The notes: generated from the letters alone by a model not told the origin. Shown: positions 39,971-47,674, numbered from the stretch's first letter. The stretch: DNA of 64,000 nucleotides from Pedobacter sp. WC2423 (GCF_040822065.1 NZ_CP162005.1:4712001-4776000), one strand, 5' to 3'. Program-made: numbers and translations.

Positions 39971-41866
39971 TTAAGATCTGCGTCTTCTTTCGCCCGTTCC
40001 GCTTCCACCTTCGCGTGGTTTACCAGAGAAATCTCTGAAACCGCCAGCACTGCTTCCACCTTCACGTCTTCCGCTTCCGCCAGAATTACCGCCACCGTAG
40101 CTTTTTCTTTCGCCACCGCCATAACTCTTTCTTTCACCACCACCATAGCTCTTTCTTTCTCCACCGCCAGAACTTCTTCTGTCGCCACCACCACTATAGC
40201 TTCTTCTTTCTCCACCACCAGATCTTCTTTCACCACCTTCAGGAGCATCTCCAGATTTTTCAATTCTAACACTTCTGTTATTGAACTGGATGTCTTTGAA
40301 ATTTGCGAACAATGAATCAACAATAGCATTTTCAACTTCAAAGAATGAATACACACCTTTAAGGTCAATTTTACCAATGTTTTTTCCACTGATTTTACCA
40401 TTGTTACAAACAAAAGATAATAAGTCACCTCTTGTAAATTCATCTACCGAACCTACGTTGATAAACAAACGGGTAAAATCACTGTTTCTAGCACCTCTTG
40501 CACCGCGCTCAGAACGTTCACCACGCTCATCAGTAGCAGCTGCATTTAAATCCGGTGCATTTTTGTAATACTCTAAAAAGCGGTTAAACTCTAAAGATGC
40601 AAAACGTTTGATCACTTCTTCTTTGCTCAATTCAGCAAATTCATCCATGATTCTTGGGATGTACTGCTCAATTTGTGCTTCATTTACTTCAACATTGTGA
40701 ACTTTGTGAACCAATGAGAAAAGTTGTTTTTCGCAAACATCAAATCCTGTAGGTAATTCAGCTTTAGTAAATGCTTTACCGATGATTCTTTCAATCTGAC
40801 GGATTTTTCCGGTTTCTTTAGAATTGATAATACAGATAGAAATACCAGATTTACCAGCTCTTCCTGTACGACCACTTCTGTGGGTATAACTTTCAATTTC
40901 ATCAGGTAATGAATAGTTAACAACGTGAGTTACGTTATTTACATCGATACCACGTGCAGCAACATCAGTAGCAATTAATAACTGCATGTTACGGTCACGG
41001 AAGCGCTGCATAACTTTATCACGTTGTTGTTGTGATAAGTCACCATGCAAAGCATCAGCATTGTAGCCGTCCTTAATCAGGTTCTCAGCAACATCCTGCG
41101 TATCCATTTTGGTTTTACAGAAAACTACTGCGAAAATTTCAGGGTTGAAATCTACAATACGTTTTAAGGCAGCATATTTATCTCTGGCACGTACTACATA
41201 GTACTCATGCTCAATATTTACGTTACCAGTGTTTTTGGTCCCCATAGTCAACTCAGTAGGGTTGTCCATGTAGTTTTTAGCTATTCTTCTAACCTCAGGA
41301 GGCATAGTAGCTGAAAATAACCAGGTTTTTTTGTCGTCAGGTGTAGTAGACAAGATATCATTAATGTCTTCCTGGAAGCCCATGTTCAGCATTTCGTCAG
41401 CCTCATCAAGAACTACATATTTCACACTACTGAAATCTATAGCCTTACGACCGATAATGTCTAACATACGACCCGGTGTAGCTACAACTACTTGTACACC
41501 GTTTCTAATTTCACGCAATTGCTGCACAATGTTCGCGCCACCGTAAACGGCAACAACACTAGCACCAGGCGTATTTTTTGAGTAATTTTTGATGTCGCTG
41601 GCAATTTGCAAGCAAAGCTCCCGGGTAGGGCATAGAATTAAAGCCTGAGGCTTATTCATCTTGAAGTCAATCAGTTCAATCAGCGGCAAACCAAATGCTG
41701 CTGTTTTTCCTGTTCCTGTTTGGGCCAAACCAACAAAATCATTATTGCCCTCTAACAGCACAGGAATAGCTTGCTCCTGAATAGGTGTTGGATTTTCGAA
41801 ACCTAAATCCTTTACGGCATTAACAACGTCATCACTTATCCCCAATAATTTAAATGGGTTTATCAT
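39971..41866 (-). CDS. DEAD-box ATP-dependent RNA helicase
   Basis: A 631-residue helicase of the DeaD/CsdA type. Motifs in order: FENPTPIQEQAIPVLLEG (Q motif), LAQTGTGKTAAFGLPL (I), CPTRELCLQI (Ia), VVATPGRML, VLDEADEMLNMGF (II), LFSATMP (III), then ATDVAARGIDVNNV (V) and YTHRSGRTGRAG (VI). A DbpA-like RNA-binding domain lies at about residues 465-540 (RLFINVGSVDEF...). The last 80 residues are Gly/Arg/Ser-rich with tandem GGGERKSYG repeats. It probably acts in ribosome assembly or cold adaptation. Its terminator is disrupted by the IS. Confidence 0.95.
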   Translation of the reverse strand: MINPFKLLGISDDVVNAVKDLGFENPTPIQEQAIPVLLEGNNDFVGLAQTGTGKTAAFGLPLIELIDFKMNKPQALILCPTRELCLQIASDIKNYSKNTPGASVVAVYGGANIVQQLREIRNGVQVVVATPGRMLDIIGRKAIDFSSVKYVVLDEADEMLNMGFQEDINDILSTTPDDKKTWLFSATMPPEVRRIAKNYMDNPTELTMGTKNTGNVNIEHEYYVVRARDKYAALKRIVDFNPEIFAVVFCKTKMDTQDVAENLIKDGYNADALHGDLSQQQRDKVMQRFRDRNMQLLIATDVAARGIDVNNVTHVVNYSLPDEIESYTHRSGRTGRAGKSGISICIINSKETGKIRQIERIIGKAFTKAELPTGFDVCEKQLFSLVHKVHNVEVNEAQIEQYIPRIMDEFAELSKEEVIKRFASLEFNRFLEYYKNAPDLNAAATDERGERSERGARGARNSDFTRLFINVGSVDEFTRGDLLSFVCNNGKISGKNIGKIDLKGVYSFFEVENAIVDSLFANFKDIQFNNRSVRIEKSGDAPEGGERRSGGGERRSYSGGGDRRSSGGGERKSYGGGERKSYGGGERKSYGGGNSGGSGRREGGSSAGGFRDFSGKPREGGSGTGERRRRS

Positions 41867-41887
41867 TTTAACTTTATTTATTAAGCC

Positions 41888-41896
41888 GCAAAGGTA
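41888..41896 (-). promoter_or_regulatory. -7 element of the helicase gene
   Basis: On the minus strand TACCTTTGC, a perfect TAnnTTTGC, 22 bases before the start codon. No -33 TTTG at the usual distance. The helicase leader would be short (about 15 bases). Confidence 0.5.
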
Positions 41897-42013
41897 AGCT
41901 TAATTTTTGGTATTTGTTTGGTACATAACCAAATAATAATTATAAGTCTAACAATTTGATTGTTAATGGTTAGGTTATTTGATCTTTAAGTAAAAAATTA
42001 ACTTATCAAAAGA

Positions 42014-42472
42014 CTATCTTAATCTATCTGCCGAGCGTATTAACTGATCATCCTTATTGATCCCTCTGATCGCAAGGGCACAAAAAATCAGGGAAAGCAC
42101 AGGTAAATAAGCGCCTGCACTTAGCGTAAATCCTTCAGAAATCCGGGGAATCTGCATTGCATAACTTGTTGCCCATGCTGCTAAAGCAAGAATTAAAACC
42201 ATCGTCAGCAGGATAATCCGTTTCTGTAGCGTTCTGTTTTTGAAAGTGAAGATGTTTGCCAGGCAAACCAGGCCAACAGCGATTGTTGCACCGAAAAGCG
42301 CAGTAAAGGATTCAGTTTTCTGGCTGATATTATTTACTTTCTCATAAATACCACCAATCTGGAATGTTAAATCTCCCGGAGCGCCATGTATAATTAAAAC
42401 AGGAAGAATTAATACTAAAAACAACGTAAGCGCTGCTAAAAATAACCAGATGGATTGAACCCTTTGTATCAT
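42014..42472 (-). CDS. DUF4293 membrane protein
   Basis: A 152-residue integral membrane protein with four hydrophobic helices: SIWLFLAALTLFLVLILPVL, FTALFGATIAVGLVCLANIF, IILLTMVLILALAAWATSYA and GAYLPVLSLIFCALAIRG. The start MIQRVQSIW is the conserved start of the DUF4293 family, found across Bacteroidota. The function is unknown. It is divergent from truA with a 52-base gap. Confidence 0.82.
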   Translation of the reverse strand: MIQRVQSIWLFLAALTLFLVLILPVLIIHGAPGDLTFQIGGIYEKVNNISQKTESFTALFGATIAVGLVCLANIFTFKNRTLQKRIILLTMVLILALAAWATSYAMQIPRISEGFTLSAGAYLPVLSLIFCALAIRGINKDDQLIRSADRLR

Positions 42473-42541
42473 ATCAATTTAATAATTTCCAACAAATATA
42501 TTAAAAGACATTAAACGTCTGTCTTGTTAAGCGGAAAAAAG

Positions 42542-42550
42542 TATTTTTGC
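42542..42550 (+). promoter_or_regulatory. -7 element directly before truA
   Basis: TATTTTTGC is a perfect TAnnTTTGC. Transcription would start at about 42554-42557, that is at the only plausible truA start codon (TTG 42557), giving a leaderless mRNA. A TTG at 42524-42526 could be the -33 part but the spacing is short (15 bases). Confidence 0.5.
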
Positions 42551-42556
42551 ATTACA

Positions 42557-43309
42557 TTGAATATACAACGTTTTTTTATAGAATTAGCCTACGATGGAAC
42601 AGCTTACCATGGATGGCAGACGCAGCCAAACGCGATTACCGTTCAGCAGGAATTGGACAGGGCATTAACCGTTTTCTTCAGGCAACCTGTAGAAACACTG
42701 GGCTGTGGCAGAACAGATGCCGGAGTGCACGCCAGTAAATTCTTTGCACATGCAGATTTACAAAATGTAACAGAAGAAGCAGCTACAATTGCTGTTGGGA
42801 GTATAAATTCTCTGCTGCCTTATCCGATTGCTATCAAAAGAATCTTTAAAGTTTCAGCAACCGCACACGCACGTTTTGATGCCACAGCGAGATCTTATGA
42901 ATATCATTTTCATTTTCATAAAGACCCTTTTAAATTAAACCGTTCCTGGTTATATAAAGGTAAACTGGATATTGAAGCTATGAATATTGCTGCTGCCCGG
43001 CTCCTGAACTATACAGATTTTACCAGCTTTAGTAAATCCAATACCTCTACGGCTACAAATAATTGTAAAATTACAGAGGCTTACTTTCGTGAAATCGAGG
43101 GTGGTCTTATATTTACGATCTCAGCTGATCGTTTTCTGAGAAATATGGTGCGTGCAATTGTTGGTACCCTGATCCTGATCGGAAAAAAAGAGATCAGCCT
43201 GGCGCAGCTGGAAGAAATTATAGGAAGTAAAAACCGGAGTAATGCCGGGCAGTCAGTACCTGCCTGTGGCCTTTACCTGGTCAATGTCATTTATCCTTTT
43301 GTAAATTAA
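42557..43309 (+). CDS. truA: tRNA pseudouridine synthase A
   Basis: Makes pseudouridine at positions 38-40 of tRNA anticodon arms. Motifs: FFIELAYDGTAYHGWQTQPN at the start, catalytic Asp in GCGRTDAGVHASKFFAH, then DFTSFSKSNT and RFLRNMVRAIVGTLILIG. About 250 residues from the TTG at 42557, which gives the family's usual short start (MNIQRFFIEL). An in-frame TTG at 42524 would add 11 residues but lies upstream of the promoter -7 element. No ATG is available in frame. The ABC exporter gene starts 2 bases after the stop. Confidence 0.9.
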   Translation: MNIQRFFIELAYDGTAYHGWQTQPNAITVQQELDRALTVFFRQPVETLGCGRTDAGVHASKFFAHADLQNVTEEAATIAVGSINSLLPYPIAIKRIFKVSATAHARFDATARSYEYHFHFHKDPFKLNRSWLYKGKLDIEAMNIAAARLLNYTDFTSFSKSNTSTATNNCKITEAYFREIEGGLIFTISADRFLRNMVRAIVGTLILIGKKEISLAQLEEIIGSKNRSNAGQSVPACGLYLVNVIYPFVN

Positions 43310-43311
43310 TT

Positions 43312-45081
43312 ATGTCGAAAATTACAGGTGATGCGTTAAACGTGGGCTTATTGAGAAGAGTTTTTCAATACGTCAAACCCTACCGCAGCATATTTATCTG
43401 GTCAGTTATTTTAACGATACTACTCGCATTAATTGCACCAGTAAGACCTTTTCTGATCAAATACACCCTGGATAACTATATTTTAAAAGGGGAGCACAAC
43501 GGCCTGGTGATGATGACCATGCTCATGCTCTTTTTGCTGGTTGTACAAAGTGTCATTCAATACAGCCATACCCTGTTAACCAATACCCTTGGGCAATCGG
43601 CTATCCGTGACCTGAGAATCAACGTATTCAATCATATCACTAAACTCAGGCTGCAATACTTTGATAAGACACCGATCGGACAATTGATAACCCGTACAGT
43701 TTCAGATCTGGAAACTATCTCTGATATTTTCTCAGAGGGCCTGATTGTAATCATTGGTGATATCCTTCAGGTCATTGCCATTATTGCTGTCATGTTTTAT
43801 GCAGACTGGGAATTAACCGTGATTGTACTTTTACCGATGCCCCTGCTGATTATGGCGACTTCTGTATTTCAGAAATCTATCAAATCGGCCTTTCAGGAAA
43901 TCAGAACTGAAGTATCCAATTTAAATACCTACCTGCAAGAGCATATTACTGGTATTTCTATCATTCAATATTTTGCCAGAGAAGACCAGGAATTCCGTAA
44001 ATTCAAAAAAATCAATGCACGCTACCGTGATGCAAACATTCGTTCCAACTGGTATTACTCCATCTTTTTCCCGGTTGTAGAAATTATCTCAGCGATGTCA
44101 CTAGGCCTTTTGGTCTGGTATGGGGCAAAAAGCATTCTGGCCAAACCTCTTGATGTTACGCCAGGTACAATCGCAGAGTTTATCCTGTATATCAGTATGC
44201 TATTCAGGCCAATTCGCGAACTTGCTGATAAATTCAATACCCTGCAAATGGGAATGGTAGGGGCAGAACGTGTATTTAAAGTGTTAGATACTAAAGAACT
44301 GACCACAAACAATGGTACTTATCAACCTGAGAAAATGGCCGGTAACATTAAATTCGACAAAGTCTGGTTTGCTTATAATGATGAAAATTACGTCTTAAAA
44401 GATATCTCCTTTGAAGTCAAGGCAGGGCAGACTGTGGCGATGGTTGGTGCAACTGGTGCAGGTAAATCGTCTACAATCAATATCCTGAACCGCTTTTATG
44501 AGATCCAGAAAGGCGAAATCAAAGTTGATGGGATAAGTATTAATGACTACGAGTTAAACTACCTGAGGAATAATATCGCTACCGTACTACAGGACGTTTT
44601 CCTGTTCTCCGATACAATTTTCAATAATATCACGCTGAATAACCCTGCCATAACTATGGAGGAAGTGGTTGATGCGGCTCAAAAAGTAGGTGCACATGAC
44701 TTCATTGAAAGACTACCCGGAGGCTACCAGTATAATGTAATGGAACGCGGGGCCACACTTTCTGCCGGACAAGCACAGCTGATTTCGTTCATCAGGGCAT
44801 TGGTTTATAATCCTTCTATTCTTGTGCTCGATGAAGCTACTTCATCTGTAGATACAGAAACCGAAATGCTGATTCAGACTGCGATTGATAAATTGATGAA
44901 AGGCCGTACTTCTATTGTGATCGCACACCGCTTATCAACTATACAAAAGGCTGATCAGATTATAGTATTGGATAAGGGAGAGATTAAAGAAATTGGTAAT
45001 CACCAGGAATTGCTGAAACTTGACGGGTATTACAAAAGGCTGTACGATTTGCAGTTTCACTCCGTTGGTATCGCTAAATAA
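43312..45081 (+). CDS. ABC exporter, fused membrane and ATPase domains (MsbA/MDR type)
   Basis: A 589-residue half-transporter. The membrane domain (about 1-320) has six helices, e.g. SIFIWSVILTILLALIAPV and LIVIIGDILQVIAIIAVMFY. The ATPase domain has Walker A MVGATGAGKSSTINILNRF, Q-loop TVLQDVFLF, a variant signature LSAGQAQLISFIRAL (Ala instead of the second Gly in LSGGQ), Walker B ILVLDEATSSVDTETE and H-loop VIAHRLSTI. The substrate is unknown: lipid or drug. It follows truA by 2 bases, so it is in that transcription unit, and is followed by a giant hairpin. Confidence 0.92.
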   Translation: MSKITGDALNVGLLRRVFQYVKPYRSIFIWSVILTILLALIAPVRPFLIKYTLDNYILKGEHNGLVMMTMLMLFLLVVQSVIQYSHTLLTNTLGQSAIRDLRINVFNHITKLRLQYFDKTPIGQLITRTVSDLETISDIFSEGLIVIIGDILQVIAIIAVMFYADWELTVIVLLPMPLLIMATSVFQKSIKSAFQEIRTEVSNLNTYLQEHITGISIIQYFAREDQEFRKFKKINARYRDANIRSNWYYSIFFPVVEIISAMSLGLLVWYGAKSILAKPLDVTPGTIAEFILYISMLFRPIRELADKFNTLQMGMVGAERVFKVLDTKELTTNNGTYQPEKMAGNIKFDKVWFAYNDENYVLKDISFEVKAGQTVAMVGATGAGKSSTINILNRFYEIQKGEIKVDGISINDYELNYLRNNIATVLQDVFLFSDTIFNNITLNNPAITMEEVVDAAQKVGAHDFIERLPGGYQYNVMERGATLSAGQAQLISFIRALVYNPSILVLDEATSSVDTETEMLIQTAIDKLMKGRTSIVIAHRLSTIQKADQIIVLDKGEIKEIGNHQELLKLDGYYKRLYDLQFHSVGIAK

Positions 45082-45095
45082 GGGTTTTCCAACGG

Positions 45096-45182
45096 ATCTT
45101 AAAAAAAGGGAAAGGCATATTCCTTGCTGCCGCTATGAATTATAGCGAAGGCAAGGAATATGCCTTTCCCTTTTTTTAAGAT
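45096..45182. repeat. Terminator-like hairpin with 32-bp arms (H3)
   Basis: Arms 45096-45127 and 45151-45182 are perfectly complementary. The left arm starts ATCTTAAAAAAAGGG and the right ends CCCTTTTTTTAAGAT. In the centre CGCTAT / ATAGCG pair around GAATT. It lies 14 bases behind the ABC exporter stop, so it could end that transcript, but the stem is far longer than needed. Confidence 0.78.
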
Positions 45183-45408
45183 AGTGATTGTCTACCCCTT
45201 ACGGCGCTCCATTCTTTGTTGGTGTTCCTATTTGATGGCAAGGCAATTGTTTTAATAAGGAAAAAGCAGGTTTTTGTTTAATAAATATGATTATATATCT
45301 GGTTTTCAGACCTATAATAAATTCATAAACTAGCCTGACAGACTCTTGGTTCGATTATAATACAATTAAATTACAACAAGGTTTTTGGCAGTGTCTGGTT
45401 ACAGTTTG
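45183..45408. other. Intergenic stretch without a recognised gene
   Basis: AT-rich sequence between hairpins H3 and H4. No ORF with a recognisable product, no convincing promoter and no RNA gene is visible on either strand. A T-arm-like GGTTCGATT near 45350 has no surrounding cloverleaf. Confidence 0.6.
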
Positions 45409-45481
45409 ATACGTACTTCAAGCGTAGTTGATACGGGGTTGAAACGCTTCGACCCGTATCAACTACGCTTGAAGTGCGTAT
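45409..45481. repeat. Intergenic hairpin with 29-bp arms (H4)
   Basis: Arms 45409-45437 and 45453-45481, with a single mismatch that can be a G-T pair. The 15-base centre also pairs (GTTGAA with TTCGA plus the next C). There is no A-run or T-run, so it is not a normal terminator. Sequence of the inner arm end: GTTGATACGGG. Confidence 0.75.
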
Positions 45482-45581
45482 TAAGCCGCTGGAGAATATA
45501 GCCAGTGACCAGTTTAAAACTTGCGTTAAAACAATGCAGACCAGTGCCTCAATAGTCCGGAAATATAGCTGAACAGCCATA

Positions 45582-45762
45582 AACAGACAGAAAAGATGAA
45601 GTGTTTTATGATTACAGGGATATAAAAGACGTTTTTCTTTGGAACCAGGATTGGGAAGAAAAAGTTGTTTCTAACAGACAGAAAAGATAAAGTGTTTTAT
45701 GATTACAGGGATATAAAAGACGTTTTTCTTTGGAACCAGAATTGGGAAGAAAAGTTATTGCT
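45582..45762. repeat. Tandem duplication of 91 bp
   Basis: The segment starting AACAGACAGAAAAGAT at 45582 is repeated at 45673 with three substitutions (e.g. GATGAAG/GATAAAG, CAGGATT/CAGAATT) and a one-base deletion near the end. Both copies contain AAGACGTTTTTCTTTGGAAC. One frame reads DYRDIKDVFLWNQ in both copies, but 91 is not a multiple of three and stops intervene, so it is a gene relic at most. Shorter repeats GCAATCCTGA follow at about 45800-45830. Confidence 0.85.
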
Positions 45763-45877
45763 AACGGGTAGGGAACGATCAGGCAAATAACAGTAATAGC
45801 AATCCTGATAGCAATCGCAATCCTGACGGCAATCCAACAGGTCTGTCTTCATTAAGCAACTGACCAGCTAACTCAAT

Positions 45878-45886
45878 TATTTTTGC
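45878..45886 (+). promoter_or_regulatory. -7 element before hairpin H5
   Basis: TATTTTTGC is a perfect TAnnTTTGC. A transcript starting at about 45893 would enter a run of nine C (45899-45907) and then hairpin H5 (45926-46014). No gene starts within 220 bases. No -33 element is seen, so it is a weak call. Confidence 0.4.
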
Positions 45887-45892
45887 AACAAC

Positions 45893-46014
45893 AATCCACC
45901 CCCCCCCTTACAGTTAAGTGAGAAAAACAATAAAAACCGACAACGTGTTTCCCGGCCTCGGATCCCCTCTTCGGGGAACGTAAGGCGGAAAATACGTTGT
46001 CGGTTTTTATTGTT
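45893..46014 (+). ncRNA. Candidate small RNA made mainly of hairpin H5
   Basis: If the -7 element at 45878 is used, a short RNA of about 120 bases would consist of a C-rich leader and hairpin H5, whose right arm ends in CGGTTTTTATTGTT. No known RNA family is recognised. This is an inference from promoter and structure only. Confidence 0.25.
45926..46014. repeat. Terminator-like hairpin with 21-bp arms (H5)
   Basis: Arms 45926-45946 and 45994-46014 pair perfectly, starting AACAATAAAAACC and ending GGTTTTTATTGTT. The 47-base centre contains CCCC / GGGG around TCTTC and pairs loosely further out (TTTCCCGGCCT with AAGGCGGAAA). It is located 55 bases before the sucD promoter. Confidence 0.75.
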
Positions 46015-46068
46015 TCCCCTCTCACGCACTCTCCCCAACACTTTCTTTTCATTATAATTCCAAATGCA

Positions 46069-46100
46069 TTTGCCATTCCATTCAATAATCTTAGATTTGC
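46069..46100 (+). promoter_or_regulatory. Promoter of sucD
   Basis: TTTG (46069-46072), 19-base spacer, TAGATTTGC (46092-46100): the best -33/-7 match in this window. The leader to the ATG at 46119 is about 13 bases. Confidence 0.7.
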
Positions 46101-46118
46101 ATAAAAAATTATAGATAC

Positions 46119-46991
46119 ATGAGTGTTTTAGTAAATAAAGATTCAAAAGTAATTGTACAAGGTTTTACCGGAAATGAAGGTACTTACCATGCTTCACAAA
46201 TGATAGAATACGGAACTGACGTAGTTGGCGGGGTTACACCTGGTAAAGGCGGACAAACTCATTTAGACAGACCGGTTTTTAACACGGTTAAAGATGCGGT
46301 TGATCAAGCTGGAGCTAATGTATCTATTATTTTTGTTCCACCTGCATTTGCTGCAGATGCCATTATGGAAGCTGCTGAAGCTGGAATAAAAGTTATTGTA
46401 TGTATTACTGAAGGTATCCCTACAAAGGATATGATTCAGGTCAAAGAATATATTACTGGAAGGGATTGCCGTTTAATCGGTCCTAACTGTCCGGGTGTTA
46501 TTACTGCTGATGAAGCTAAAGTTGGTATCATGCCAGGTTTTATCTTCAAAAAAGGTACAGTAGGTGTTGTTTCTAAATCAGGGACATTAACTTATGAAGC
46601 AGTTGACCAGGTAGTGAAAGCAGGTTTAGGTATCACTACAGCAATCGGTATTGGAGGAGATCCAATTATCGGTACAACTACTAAAGAAGCTGTTGAATTG
46701 TTAATGAATGATCCTGAAACTGAAGGTATCATCATGATCGGTGAAATTGGTGGTGGTATGGAAGCTGAAGCTGCGCTTTGGATCAAAGAACATGGTACAA
46801 AACCAGTAGTAGGATTTATCGCTGGCCAAACTGCTCCTGCGGGACGTAAAATGGGTCACGCTGGTGCTATTGTTGGTGGTGTTGATGATACTGCTGCTGC
46901 TAAAATGAAAATTATGGCAGAATGCGGAATCCGTGTAGTAGAAAGTCCTGCTGAAATCGGTGAAGCTATGGCAGAATTATTGAAGAAATAA
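46119..46991 (+). CDS. sucD: Succinyl-CoA synthetase alpha subunit
   Basis: The 290-residue subunit of the TCA-cycle enzyme that makes ATP or GTP from succinyl-CoA. It has the CoA-binding start VLVNKDSKVIVQGFTGNEGT, ITEGIPTKDMIQVKEYI, RLIGPNCPGVITADEAKVGI, GVVSKSGTLTYEA, and the phospho-histidine in KMGHAGAIVGG. The length is normal. The beta subunit gene sucC is not adjacent, as is common in Bacteroidota. It has its own strong promoter and terminator. Confidence 0.97.
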   Translation: MSVLVNKDSKVIVQGFTGNEGTYHASQMIEYGTDVVGGVTPGKGGQTHLDRPVFNTVKDAVDQAGANVSIIFVPPAFAADAIMEAAEAGIKVIVCITEGIPTKDMIQVKEYITGRDCRLIGPNCPGVITADEAKVGIMPGFIFKKGTVGVVSKSGTLTYEAVDQVVKAGLGITTAIGIGGDPIIGTTTKEAVELLMNDPETEGIIMIGEIGGGMEAEAALWIKEHGTKPVVGFIAGQTAPAGRKMGHAGAIVGGVDDTAAAKMKIMAECGIRVVESPAEIGEAMAELLKK

Positions 46992-47010
46992 TCCTTCTTA
47001 AATTTATATA

Positions 47011-47047
47011 AAAGAGGTTCGTGTCAAAACGAACCTCTTTTTTTTTA
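47011..47047 (+). terminator. Terminator of sucD
   Basis: AAAGAGGTTCGT / ACGAACCTCTTT with a 6-base loop and a run of nine T, 20 bases after the stop. Confidence 0.93.
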
Positions 47048-47116
47048 TCACATATTTGTCAGCTTATATTATTCTTGTGCTAAAAACTGAAGGTGCCCGT
47101 TAACCGTATATAAAGT

Positions 47117-47593
47117 ATGAAAACGATCATCAGTAAATCGATATTAATAGCCGGGCTTGTTTGCATTTGCAGCTTAATGGCCTGTGCGCAGAAACAACAA
47201 AAAGAATCACCTTCAAAAACCACCGGAAAAATGGAATGGAATAAATTAACCGCCGAAGAAGAAGATGTAATTGTGCATAAAGGCACAGAATATCCAGGAA
47301 CTGGAACGTTATTGAAAAATACAGCAAAAGGTACCTATACCTGCAAACGTTGCAACGCAGCCCTTTACCGTTCGGAATCAAAATTTGAATCCTCATGCGG
47401 CTGGCCGAGCTTTGATGACGAGATTAAAGGTGCAGTAATCAGGATTCCTGACGCTGATGGATCGCGTACGGAAATCGTGTGTGCAAACTGTAAAGCACAC
47501 CTTGGACACGTGTTCCTGGGCGAAGGATTTACCGCAAAAAATACAAGAAACTGTGTAAACTCAATTTCAATGAATTTTGTTCCTGATAAATAG
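47117..47593 (+). CDS. msrB: Peptide-methionine (R)-S-oxide reductase, lipoprotein form
   Basis: A 158-residue repair enzyme that reduces methionine-R-sulfoxide. A lipoprotein signal peptide (SILIAGLVCICSLMACAQ; lipobox LMAC, Cys at about residue 23) directs it to an envelope membrane. The MsrB domain has the two zinc pairs YTCKRCNAALY and EIVCANCKAHLGHVF, the FESSCGWPSFDDEI block and the catalytic Cys in NTRNCVNSISMNF. It would protect periplasmic proteins from oxidation. Confidence 0.94.
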   Translation: MKTIISKSILIAGLVCICSLMACAQKQQKESPSKTTGKMEWNKLTAEEEDVIVHKGTEYPGTGTLLKNTAKGTYTCKRCNAALYRSESKFESSCGWPSFDDEIKGAVIRIPDADGSRTEIVCANCKAHLGHVFLGEGFTAKNTRNCVNSISMNFVPDK

Positions 47594-47639
47594 CTTTTAA
47601 AGGTGTTTAAACCCTGAAAATACACGTTTTGATTTACGT

Positions 47640-47672
47640 AAATGCCCGATGATCAGCTCATTGGGCATTTTT
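47640..47672 (+). terminator. Terminator of msrB
   Basis: AAATGCCC-GATGA / TCATT-GGGCATTT stem followed by TTTTT, 47 bases after the stop. Confidence 0.8.
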
Positions 47673-47674
47673 AG

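Noticed and set aside
39913..40443. Open frame of 176 codons on the minus strand
   Set aside because: It overlaps the Gly/Arg/Ser repeat tail of the helicase in another frame; its Val/Glu/Lys/Ala-rich sequence is a by-product of the tandem repeats.
45340..45360. GGTTCGATT resembling a tRNA T-loop
   Set aside because: No acceptor, D or anticodon stems can be formed around it; no tRNA gene.
45371..45580. 69-codon minus-strand frame in the exporter-sucD gap
   Set aside because: Most of it is the palindromic hairpin H4 read in one frame; no recognisable protein pattern and no ribosome-binding or promoter signal.
45877..46146. Two overlapping minus-strand frames (70 and 89 codons) across hairpin H5 and the sucD start
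   Set aside because: They cross the hairpin and the sucD promoter and include poly-Gly from the C-run; no sign of coding selection.
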